Source: Homalodisca vitripennis (Eukaryota > Arthropoda > Insecta > Hemiptera > Cicadellidae). From it: a stretch of 64,000 nucleotides of DNA. Both the position numbers and the translations under genes were made by a program. The stretch covers positions 2,006,501-2,070,500 of the forward strand of contig NC_060207.1 of the NCBI RefSeq assembly GCF_021130785.1, in the 5' to 3' direction. Positions 19,301 to 30,000 of the stretch are shown one piece after another. Every line of letters begins with the position of its first letter. The stretch's first letter is position 1. Under the pieces are notes generated by a model. That model was given only the letters and a program-made list of their open reading frames with translations, searched no databases and had not been told where the DNA came from.

Positions 19301-20740
19301 TAGTTAACTATATAGCATTCTATTAAAGAAAAGGTAAATATTTGATTTGCAACTTTTAAAAGTTATTTATACAAAAATATAAGAAGTTTTCCTATTTAAA
19401 TGCCTAGAACTGATATAAAAACTAAGAAATAACAAAAATTAGGATACCCTAATTAGACAGACAAAATTAGTTTTTGTATAAATCACAGAATACCACGTAA
19501 GTCTATTTATGAGATATTTGCAAGAATATTGAATCACCAATGTTAGTATATCATCGAGATGACATACTGTAAATATAAATACATTTATATTGTTATTATA
19601 CGTATAGAGGTAGATCATATACTGCATATTTTAACATAACGGTACTCATACCGGTTTATTAAATTGTTGTAGACAATTATGAATAATTTTGATAAATTGA
19701 ATAAACTATTACTATTAATTTGACATTAGTCAAATATGACATTAGTAAACAATCTAAATTTCTTATTGAATTTTCCAAACAAAAAATGTACACTAAAGAT
19801 GTAAAATTATTGTTATTTTTATTAAAATAACTGCTCTTGTATGAATACTAAAAATACTCTAGTGTTACATGATTTTTTAGTAGAGTCACAGTTACAGTTT
19901 CTGTATTAAAATGTATACTTATATTTGAACGTATCCCGCTGTTATGTAGACGAGCGATTAGGGAATGGATTGTCTGTTGACACAAACTGTGTACACAAAG
20001 AGAGTCGGGTGTACGCCTTCCGCGTCTGCATCTGGAATGAGGGTTTGGTTCGAGATTATAAAAACAAAGTTTAATATTATGAACTTGATTAACCCTATTC
20101 TGATGGGTGGAATAACGATATTAATGAAGAGTCTAGAAAGTTGCAATTCTGCTTCTTTGTCTGTATATGTGCCTGTCTGTCCGCACGATATCTCGAAAAC
20201 GAACTGGTCTTTAGACTAATAATTTAGCGTGAAGATTCATTTACATAAATGAAATTATGAGTATCATGATGATGCTTATCACTCAGTGAGATTTTGCTGA
20301 TCATAATTGAATATTTTTATATTGATTGAACGGGTAACCTTAATGGCAATGAGAAATTGTATAATAAGAAAATTTGTAAAGAAACTGAGTACAACTGTAC
20401 GAAGTTTAACATGAGACATGGTAACACATGCAACATTACGTTTTGGTTGCTTTTTAAGTTGAAATTATTCTCAAAGTTAAGGGAAAAATATCAGTGTAGA
20501 AGCATTTAAGTAAGTGGTATATTAGAAACAGATTTATTATGTGAACTGTGATGTGATGTGGTTTTTCATCTCAAAAGTTAGATATATTCACACTATATGT
20601 CTATATGACATGTAAAACAAATTCCTTTAATCTAAAGTTTTTCTTTGTTTGAAGGTTATTTTTGACGATGGAAGGATTGTGAAGGAAACATGATTTTTCC
20701 GGACATTTGCCATCGTTCATTGAAACAATAAATCAGTAAC
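19301..20740. other. Unassigned AT-rich sequence, possibly transposon-derived in part
   Basis: The stretch around 20150-20215 (TGTGCCTGTCTGTCCGCACG, ATCTCGAAAACGAACTGG) has the look of repeat-derived sequence common in insect genomes. No coding part was recognised. Short open frames at 19965-20219 lack features. Confidence 0.4.
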
Positions 20741-20779
20741 ACTACGTTTCGAGATCTGCAATCTGATCTCTTCTTCAGG
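20741..20779 (-). ncRNA. Hammerhead-ribozyme-like motif, Penelope-like element type
   Basis: Read on the minus strand: CTGAAGA (20772-20778; fits the invariant CUGANGA core), one A, then stem GAGATC (20765-20770), an 8-base loop, stem GATCTC (20751-20756), GAAAC (20746-20750) and GT. The six-base stem is perfectly complementary. CUGANGA-stem II-GAAAC is the core of the minimal hammerheads found in Penelope-like elements. The single A between CUGAAGA and the stem, and the short stems I and III, leave activity uncertain. No Penelope RT is visible nearby. Confidence 0.45.
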
Positions 20780-23700
20780 TAAAGAACTAACCTAATACAT
20801 AATATTACAAACTAGGTTAAAATAAACAAATCTTACGAAAGCGTTGTGGCACGCCTAAGTCAGGAATCACAACCTACATGTTGTTGTTTGTCAACTTCAC
20901 TAACTCTATAAACATGCATTTAATAAAAAACTGTACAAAACACTAATCATTAAAACTGAACTACGGAATACAGGTCACAATGCGTCTTCATTCGTCTACT
21001 AACCACCTACGACTAACCTAAATTTTATTACAAGTAGCATGTAAAGCACTAATTGCAAAGAGTGTATTTGGAAAACTAATCTTTTCAGTTTCTTAACTAT
21101 TCAATTTCTACGGCTATATGAAGATATAGCCTACATTAAATTTGTTGACTTATTCACTAGTCTTAATGGGTTTTGTGAAAACAAACATTAGTAATGCTCT
21201 TAACATTAAGATTATTAGTGTTGATCCGTTTGAAGTCTGATTCAGCAAGGGATAATTTAAAGGGCTTAGGGATCAAACATTTCTGGCCTTAATTTGCCGA
21301 CTGCTTTCTTGCTGACTCTCGTTCAAATATCTCTTGTTCTTGTCCGTAGTTAAATACATAATTACAGCACCCAGCAACGGTTATTCATTCATTTATGGCG
21401 AGCTCAAATATTCTATCTCTTCTAATACATTCATTGTTTAAAAGATTTGATTGATTTCAATTTATAGTAAGTTTAAATAAATTACTATACAACAGATGTA
21501 ACAGCGCTTTTAAATAGTGTGCCGAGTACAAGCATACGAGATTCTTCTTCATACAGTGAAATGAAAAATATATAATAATGGAAAATCCTTGTTAAATATT
21601 ATAGGGCAGTATTAATAACAGCGCAATCTTGCGTAGTAGTTGCCTTTCTTGCTCAAAACTACTTTAGTTATTAGGACATTGCTCTGAAATGTAAACAAAT
21701 TTAAAAATTGTGAACCAGGTGGCAAGTTATCCCAAAAATATTGTATCTATAGACTTTCATGAAACTTCATTTTACCTATATAAGAAAATTGAAAAGTTAT
21801 AGATATAGGAAAATATAAGTTTGATACGAACTTAATGTTAGCAGCCTACACCAGTTTGAGAAAGAGAGATCACAAATGAAAAAAATATTGATTAAATTTT
21901 GGTTTATTCGTTCAGATGCTAGTATTAAAAGCTGGAAGCCAGACTTACAATTTCATCTTTTAACCAATTTCTGATTTTGTTTATACAGCTGACATTATCT
22001 ATTGCAATCCCCTTTAACGTTACTTGTGTGTTTATCCTGTATTTAATGCTCAGATTTTCTCTCTAAAGAACCGACTTTAATCAACCAGTTCACTAAGTCA
22101 CGTAAACGCTTGCTCGTCAGTTATGAACTGCTGGAATTCAATGCTTCAAATTGCAATTCCCACACACTAAAACGTGTGGTATTGAATATTGAAGTGGTTT
22201 CTTTCATACTATTTTAATTTCTTCTTTGATTTCAATAGTCCAATATAACAATAAAAGTATAGGAATTATATTTTAAGTAAATTAATATATAACTACTGAT
22301 GCTTTTTTTCTGAGAAAATAAAACTTTTTATCTCTATGAAATAACCATTTTTATAATAACAAAATACTATTAATCACCTAGTTACAATTGTCATGTATTA
22401 CACAATTTATCTTTGTGTATACAAATTTTATATATATATATATAATTTTAGTTTTAATCACCTTAATTAAAATAACATATAAAACTAAACAAAAATAAGT
22501 ATTAGAAGAAAATGTTGTTTTAAATTGGTTGTAATAATATTATTTCATTGCAAGAAGAGTTTTAGACCAAAAACGAGATTTGGATAGTGAATGCATGCCA
22601 TTGCGTGTTTCACAATGATTGATTGAAAAGTTTATTCTGTTTTTCATAGCATAAAAGGGTTTCAATATAGTTTGATGTAGTGTACTACATTTCTTGTGCT
22701 ATACTTTTAAACATAATGTTGTTTTATTCAGATCTTAATAAAAAAGTTCAAAAAGTTTGTGATTTGAGGTTAAAAAAAGTTAAAATTGTGTTAGTCAAGG
22801 TCCTAAAACTTATTACAGACAACGTTTTAGCAATTTTGGCCATAAATTTTGTATAACTAGCCTATTAAATTTGTAGAATTTTTTATTTCGGTTATCATTT
22901 AATGCTATATTTTCAACCATGTTGTTGAATATGTGACAACAATTTTAGGTTTACAATTCGTAGCTAACTTGTTTTATTGTTTGATTATAAAAGCTCTGAA
23001 TATTGCAGTTTGTGGCATCATTATGCTACTCTCGGAAATATATCCATTTCCTAACTGATGTGTTAAATCATTAGTACATACAAAAAAGGTTTTGATAAAT
23101 ACCTAGTGATAAAATATACAATTAATAAGCGTGTAATAACTGTCCAACGTGAGGATGATGAAACGTTGCATTTAAAATGTATCCTTGTATTCCACCTCTA
23201 TATTACAATTACAGAAAACGGTGAGAGACATTAAAACGTTTGATTACGTTTAGTGATTGTATATTTATAACAATTACTATTTTCAATCCAATCCTAAATA
23301 TTTTTGTGCACAGATTTTACTTTGTCAAAGAAATGTAAGATTCTAACTGGAAGATTATTAAGATAGTAGTGATTATCAATTATAATACCAAAGCTATTAT
23401 TTAGATTGTTCATTACAAAACACATAAGTTACGAAGTGCTACAATGTAGCTTTATCTTTATCCTGAAAATGTGTGCACGCAACTTATATTCTACTCCAAT
23501 AGAGCCACGTTATCTTCTCAATGGTTGAAAAATAGGAACGAGTTTGCGCTACAAACATATAACCGTACCTGTATCGGGCACAAATACAAAGTAAATGGTG
23601 TCCTTTTTTAAAAATTTACTCTCTTGATTTACATTTAAAGTAACTTTGTAGGGAAATCTTCAATTTTGTAATCTCGACATATTTTATGTAAAATAATAGC

Positions 23701-23946
23701 AAGAGAGTAGTAAACTACAGCACTTTTTGCGTAAAAGACTTTGGAGGTTAGCATACTATAATACAGAGGAAGGATATAGTATAATATAGTTAATTTTATT
23801 CTTACGAAGCCCTGCGCAAAGAAAGACAGAAAAAAGTACATCCTCCAGCAAATAATACAAAATCTGTACTCACTGATAGGCTATAATGACACTCAGTCAA
23901 ATCCTACAGATGTACCGAACATCATAAAACTTATTCTTCACTACGT
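20780..23946. other. Unassigned AT-rich sequence
   Basis: No gene recognised over about 3.2 kb. A short (TA)n run lies at 22429-22444. Small open frames such as 23635-23841 (minus) are low-complexity and unsupported. Confidence 0.5.
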
Positions 23947-24640
23947 AGAATGAAGTTTCATATAAAATGTAAAGTCTACAGACGCAGTCTTGTCACACTC
24001 TCCTCATATTTAGGCTGCATGTGTTACTATATCACAGGTTACAAGTTACACGATTGCAAACTCTTTGTTCACAAACTTATTCATGACTACGTAGAATGGA
24101 GCTTCATACAAAATTTCAAGTCTACAGACGCAGTCTTGTCACACTCTCCTCATATTTAGGCTGCATGTGTTACTATATCACAGGTTACAAGTTACACGAT
24201 TGCACTCTCTTTGTTCACAAACTTATTCATGACTACGTAGAATGGAGCTTCATACAAAATTTCAAGTCTACAGACGCAGTCTTGTCACACTCTCCTCATA
24301 TTTAGGCTGCATGTGTTACTATATCACAGGTTACAAGTTACACGATTGCACTCTCTTTGTTCACAAACTTATTCATGACTACGTAGAATGGAGCTTCATA
24401 CAAAATTTCAAGTCTACAGACGCAGTCTTGTCACACTCTCCTCATATTTAGGCTGCATGTGTTACTATATCACAGGTTACAAGTTACACGATTGCACTCT
24501 CTTTGTTCACAAACTTATTCATGACTACGTAGAATGGAGCTTCATACAAAATTTCAAGTCTACAGACGCAGTCTTGTCACACTCTCCTCATATTTAGGCT
24601 GCATGTGTTACTATATCACAGGTTACAAGTTACACGATTG
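23947..24640. repeat. 146-bp tandem repeat, about 4.8 copies, near-identical
   Basis: The anchor GAATGGAGCTTCATACAAAA recurs every 146 bp (start codons of the same chance frame at 23950, 24096, 24242, 24388 and 24534). Internal copies look identical. The first copy differs in a few positions (AAGTTTC, GCAAACTC) and the last diverges after CACGATTG. Each unit holds CTACAGACGCAGTCTTGTCA and TATCACAGGTTACAAGTTAC. The repeated 69-residue open frame is a consequence of the array, since 146 is not divisible by 3 and the frame restarts in each unit. Confidence 0.97.
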
Positions 24641-27600
24641 TTATGTTTTTGTTTATAAATTTATTTACTGTAGGATTTTCTCGTTTGCTATTCCTGTAAA
24701 CCATAACACCAATGTAATATCTGAGACATATATAGGTTTATCTATTATCTGATGGAAGCTCACAAAACAATTTTGTCCTGAGATTACATGCCTTGTTCCA
24801 ATGAACTCTAAATTTGCAACACAGAATTTATCAGTATTCAAATACAGCATAGCAAAAATTATGATATTTTCAATTAGTGTAACCTTGTAGCAGTCAATAA
24901 AGCCGTAATATACTTTGGGATGTATTTAATTATATAAATTATTGAAATCTTAAAAAATAACCACTACTAAAATATGCTTGTTATATTATCTATGTTTGCT
25001 AACAAAATTGGTTTGCTCACAAATCTCAAGACAAGAAAAAATCACTTAGAAGTGTAATTATTGCTCGGTCGTGGTTTAGCTCAAGAGATATGACGTCACC
25101 CACTAGCAGCACGTGTGCAAGTGTACTCAGATCTCACCAAGCAATGGTGTTTATTGACACAATCAATATCACGTTAATGTTTTAGAGCGCTGTAATGTTT
25201 AAAAAGCTCACCTAAAATAAGACTTTGCATATAGACTGGGTTTAAAGCCATAACGAGTAGCTAAGAATCTATATATAACAGAAATTAATTCATTAATTAT
25301 CATTTAACATTAGAATAATGTAACTGGACTTTGCCTCATTTATTGATCATACACACCATACACCTCCCCGATTTGTAAATATTATAAGCTTAGTTCAACA
25401 TACGTTCAAATCAGTAATAATCAGTAACCTCAAATGATTTAATGCGGTTGAATCTGCCATTTTATTAAAACATGTACATATCTCTGTAAATAAAGATATC
25501 ACTTAGTGTATGAAGTCGGACGAGTTCTGCATACCTCTTTTAAGTTGTTTTTAGATAGAAATATTCCCTGTAATGGTTACTTATTGGAATTTCGAGGCAT
25601 TGTATTAATTCCATTGATGAATACAAAACCTACTATCCAGTCCTTTGCAGTTGTTCTTGAATATTTCACAGCTCTTCGTTATTCATTAATCAACGCTATG
25701 AAATTCATTGATATATATTGGCTATTTACGATTGGAAAGAAGTTTAAATTTGTTTCTTATTATATCGAGTAAATATTTAATTCTTCTGCCTTTTCTATGT
25801 AAATGTACCATTGGCCTATCGCAAATATTTTATTTTACATATTCCACTACGTATAGAAAATAAAATATACGTTTTAATCCCTAATTTATAATAAGTAACA
25901 GAATCTATTAGAATTGTTTAAATGAGTATCATTAAGCGACTAAGTGCAACAACAATGCAAGATAATTAGTGCGACATGACGAGTGTATTTGTTGTTTTAT
26001 CCAAGGTACAGTTGCTACTGCTACTGCCTCGGCTAATGCTTGCGGTATCCCGGCAGCGCCAGTTAAACGCCGCGCCGTCCTCCGTTTCATTTACATAATC
26101 TTTACGACGGTATTACATTAGCAGTTTGGATATGAACTAATCCTAAATAATAGAGATATTGACCACTATAACTACTAAAACATCACTGCAAATTATAGTT
26201 AAAAAATATAAATATAATAAAGTTTCTGTAGTATTTCTTAAGTGCAATGCCATTATAATATATCATGATTGAAAACAACACTACATGATATTATAAAGGG
26301 TTTGTATTCATATTGACACTTTACCAGCAAACAGGACTATTTGTTTTTTTCTGTAATCGCATGACGATGGCACATTTTGTTTCACAGACACCAATTTACT
26401 TATCATTCCCCAAACAATAAGTGATTATTTAAACAATAAATGCTATTCTGTACGTTTGACGCAGGTTTGGTGTTGTAGGGTAATATGCATAAGAGATATG
26501 CGTTTAATGTTAAAATGAAACTAGACACAAGGTAACTTGGCTTGGTAAAGGAGAAAGCAGGGCTTGAATAGCTTATTCTATACTCTGCCGCTCCACCGGG
26601 CTTTGGGATCATATCAGCAAGCGTCGCAGTGCACTCAATTGTGCACCTCATCAGACAATGAGAATACATCTTCACCTAGACTGCACTAATTCGTAACTGC
26701 CGGAAACTGATCAACTTCTGGCGGGAACTGAAGCCCACTGAAAGCCTCTATAATGTACACTACACAACCTCTAAAAACACTCTAAGCTCTAAAAGTGGTG
26801 TTATTTCAACATTCTGCATCGCTAGGTTTATTTAACAGGTTGCTATTCCGTCTACGTTTGAATAGTCTACTTCCAAAAATTCATTTCCAACCTCTGTTCT
26901 GCTACAAATCACCCCAAGCCGCGAAATATACAATAGACTGCGTGCCTAACAAAGTACAAGGGGGTAAATGCTAGAAGGCATGACATTATTCCACTTCCAT
27001 TTACTGTGGAATAGCTAAGGCATTCGAGGAAAAAACTTTCACTGTGTATTTTCAATCGTTCATATTTGGCAGTAAGAGTAGTCCAGGTGGCCTTTTACTA
27101 AACCTTTGTAATAAATAAAATTTCAATTTTTTTAAAGTACAGATATTCAGAAAAAACTAAACTCATCATAAACAGAGAAAATAATATCCATTTTAAAATC
27201 TTGCTTTAAAGTCTTACAGTCCCTAAATACATTTTAAAACATCTACAAGATAGAAATTAATAATCTTGATTAAAAATGAACTTGATTTAAAAGAACCCTC
27301 ATTGGTTCAAATCATCATAATTTTTTACTGTAATAATAAAGACAATACAATTAATAAAATAATTTATTTTGGAATTTTCTCATTGATGTAAACGTATTGC
27401 TTAGCGTGCAACTTGTAGAAATTCTCTCACTTTGGTTTTCAACCAAAGGTCTTCCTTAATAATTTAAGAAAAGTATTACAATGATCCTAGAATTGCTGAC
27501 CTTGAAATACGAAATAACACTTCAAAATTGAAGATGTTTTTCTAACTTTTTAGCTATTATATTTTTCTAGTATTATCCCTTAAATATCTTAATAGCTTAA

Positions 27601-28831
27601 TTATAAAATCTGTTTAGAATTGAATACACAAAAAGGGATCCGAAAATGGTCAAAATGCATTTAAAATTAAGTGTAAATGAAATTTATATACATAAAAAAC
27701 ACACATGCACACATACTCGTACACAATACAAAGTTAATATTTCTCTTCTGAGTTTAATAAAACGTGCACAATTTTGATTTTCTTCAATAGTAATGTTGCT
27801 TCTCCGTCTTTCGTTCCTCCCAATAAAAGAGGAAAACACGTCAATAGTTCTAGGACAGTGTTAGAGCTTCATTTGTAACTGAACTGGCAAGTACTGCAGA
27901 AATGTCGGGGCGGAATATATCGCATAGTGTCGTGCTTTACTGAAATATTTAAATCTCTCTTGCCTGGACAATTATACCACATAACAATCTTTATTTAAAA
28001 CCAGTTCAAATTTATTTAAACTGTTTTGTACATTTAAGGTAAATATTTTACCTTTATTTTATAAAAATGAATTAGTTTAGATAGTATGACAATGTACACT
28101 TTTACCAACACCTTTAGAGAAATGTACATGTATTTCTGACACACCGAAAATACATTTTTCGGAAAAAATATTCCTCTTACATAAAGTGATATAAATTATT
28201 GAAAATCTTACTTAGTACGTAGAACGTTATTGGCATTATTCTTATTGACGTTGAATATTCTGTTGTTGCGTATTAGCTAGTATACGAGCTATCACACTTC
28301 CTGATTGCCTGAGGTCGTCGAGTACCTGAATTAGCTTTGAACCCGCCTTCTCATACTAACATGGACAGGTCATACTGTGTAAAACATTTTTTATACCGAG
28401 ACACGAGAACATATCAACACTCAAATAAATATGTTTAATATTTCATACATGTACAATATTCATGCAATTTGCATTCACATGTTATCCATAAATTAAAATT
28501 TTTTAAATCTTTGTCATAAATAGTGTTTAATTAATTTTTACAAAACACTATACATTCTTTGCTTTGGAATGTAATATTGCTGATTAAGTGTAGTTATTTA
28601 TTTAGCTGTAGGCGAAATAAACATTGTCATCATTCTTCAATGATTTAACTGACATTGATTTGTGATAAACTGCATTATGCTGAAAGATTCTAAGTATTTT
28701 AATCATTGTTTAGAATAAACTTTCAAGCACGCACTTATAAAACAAAATACAGAAATTATTGCTGATATTGTGGTTTATCTTTTATTGACAATACATAATA
28801 TATAACTAATTTCAATATCACTATAGATTAT
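24641..28831. other. Unassigned AT-rich sequence with isolated GC-rich spots
   Basis: No gene recognised over 4.2 kb. A GC-rich patch at 26005-26095 (GCTACTGCTACTGCCTCGGC, CGGCAGCGCCAGTTAAACGC) and one around 25075-25140 (GCAGCACGTGTGCAAG) stand out but could not be assigned. The 90-codon minus frame at 26403-26675 lacks protein-like features. Confidence 0.45.
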
Positions 28832-28854
28832 TTAACCCGGGATTACTCGCGCTA

Positions 28855-28869
28855 TTAGATTGAATCTAA
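28855..28869. other. Subterminal palindrome in the piggyBac-like left end
   Basis: TTAGATTGAATCTAA is a perfect 7-1-7 palindrome just inside the left inverted repeat. piggyBac elements carry internal repeats near their ends that bind transposase; this may be one, but the right end has no copy. Confidence 0.45.
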
Positions 28870-29043
28870 CATTTTTAGTTCCTCTGAAGAAATTTTTTTT
28901 AATTATGAATATATGTGACTGAGCGTTGAATAATGGTTTCGTTAGTAGCCTAACAAACCACCACAGTAGTTGGGGAATTTTAGTGTGTTGGGGATGGTAG
29001 CAGTGGAGGGGGGAAGGAGCGTGCTCCGCTTTGTTAGTGTCCG

Positions 29044-29110
29044 CCTAACTGCGCGAGCGTTCATGTGACTGCTAGTGTTAGCCCAGATCTAACGGCGCGA
29101 GTGATCGCGG
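29044..29110 (+). promoter_or_regulatory. Left subterminal repeats, GCGCGAG-GATCGCGG type
   Basis: CTAACTGCGCGAGCG (29045-29059) and CTAACGGCGCGAGTGATCG (29089-29107) match CTAACGGCGCGAGCGATCG at the right end (29946-29964). They also resemble the terminal repeat read inward (GCGCGAGTAATCCCGGG). Candidate transposase-binding sites. The region is also probably the promoter and 5' UTR of the lost transposase gene. Confidence 0.6.
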
Positions 29111-29162
29111 AACTGTCCGTGTGGTGATTGTGTTTCTGACGCGTGGATGTGTTTTGTTCAAT

Positions 29163-29246
29163 ATGGCTCAGGTAACGAGTAATGACGATGATATTCGTTG
29201 CTGGTTGGATGGAAAAAGTAAAAAGTTTGGAAATTTTTGTTCATAA
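29163..29246 (+). pseudogene. Remnant start of a piggyBac transposase gene
   Basis: ATG followed by AQVTSNDDDIRCWLDG, then read-through into the tandem repeat and a stop (TAA, 29244-29246). A short acidic 'S.DD.I...L' N-terminus downstream of the left end is what many piggyBac transposases show; the rest of the protein is gone. The position about 330 bp inside the left end fits. Assignment depends on context as much as on sequence. Confidence 0.5.
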
Positions 29247-29870
29247 ATGCATTTTTTATAAACAAATAAGTTAAAAAATTAAAATAAAACATGTTAATGT
29301 GTGATTTGAGATGTGTTAACAATTATTAATTCTACATTATTTCTATATTATACTAAATTTTTATATTCTATATTGTTTAAAATAAGGTGATTTGGAAAAA
29401 AAGTAAAAGTTTGGAAATTTTTGTTCATAAATGCATTTTTTATAAACAAATAAGTTAAAAATTAAAATAAAACATGTTAATGTGTGATTTGAGATGTGTT
29501 AACAATTATTAATTCTACATTATTTCTATATTATACTAAATTTTTATATTCTATATTGTTTAAAATAAGGTGATTTGGAAAAAGTAAAAGTTTGGAAATT
29601 TTTTGTTCATAAATGCATTTTTTATAAACAAATAAGTTAAAAATTAAAATAAAACATGTTAATGTGTGATTTGAGATGTGTTAACAATTATTAATTCTAC
29701 ATTATTTCTATATTATACTAAATTTTTATATTCTATATTGTTTAAAATAAGGTGATTTGGAAAAAATAAAAGTTTGGAAATTTTTGTTCATAAATGCATT
29801 TTTTATAAACAAATAAGTTAAAAATTAAAATAAAACATGTTAATGTGTGATTTGAGATGTGTTAACAATT
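29211..29870. repeat. 183-bp tandem array inside the piggyBac-like element, about 3.6 copies
   Basis: Units start with GGAAAAAGTAAAAGTTTGG at 29211, 29394, 29577 and 29759 and include TTTTTTATAAACAAATAAGT, AACATGTTAATGTGTGATTT and TAAAATAAGGTGATTT. Copies differ only by one- or two-base indels in A or T runs. The fourth copy stops after ATGTGTTAACAATT. Confidence 0.97.
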
Positions 29871-29942
29871 TATTTATTTCCTATACTATGTGTATATACA
29901 ACATATACATCAATTTGTAGAAGAATGTCAAATGTTAGGAGC

Positions 29943-29969
29943 GCCCTAACGGCGCGAGCGATCGCGGGA
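29943..29969 (+). promoter_or_regulatory. Right subterminal repeat of the piggyBac-like element
   Basis: CTAACGGCGCGAGCGATCG followed by CGGGA, the same orientation as the left subterminal copies. It lies 10-30 bp inside the right inverted repeat. Confidence 0.6.
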
Positions 29970-30000
29970 GTTTTTACGGGCGCGAGTAATCCCGGGTTAA

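Larger units (their letters stand above)
28832..30000. mobile_element. Non-autonomous piggyBac-like element with TTAA target duplication
   Basis: Perfect inverted ends CCCGGGATTACTCGCGC (28836-28852) and its complement (29980-29996), each bordered outside by TTAA (28832-28835 and 29997-30000). CCC...GGG ends with TTAA duplication are diagnostic of the piggyBac superfamily. The 1.16 kb interior keeps a GC-rich left subterminal region, an ATG with a 17-residue acidic start, then a 183 bp tandem array replacing the rest of the transposase gene, and a right subterminal region. No transposase catalytic region is present, so it could move only with help from an intact relative. Confidence 0.93.

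Noticed and set aside
25075..25140. tRNA-like GTGGTTTAGCTCAAGAG
   Set aside because: A-box-like start without a B box or acceptor stem pairing.
26403..26675. 90-codon minus-strand frame as a gene
   Set aside because: No domain, poor codon character and AT-rich context; its CATCAG start region looks like ordinary intergenic DNA.
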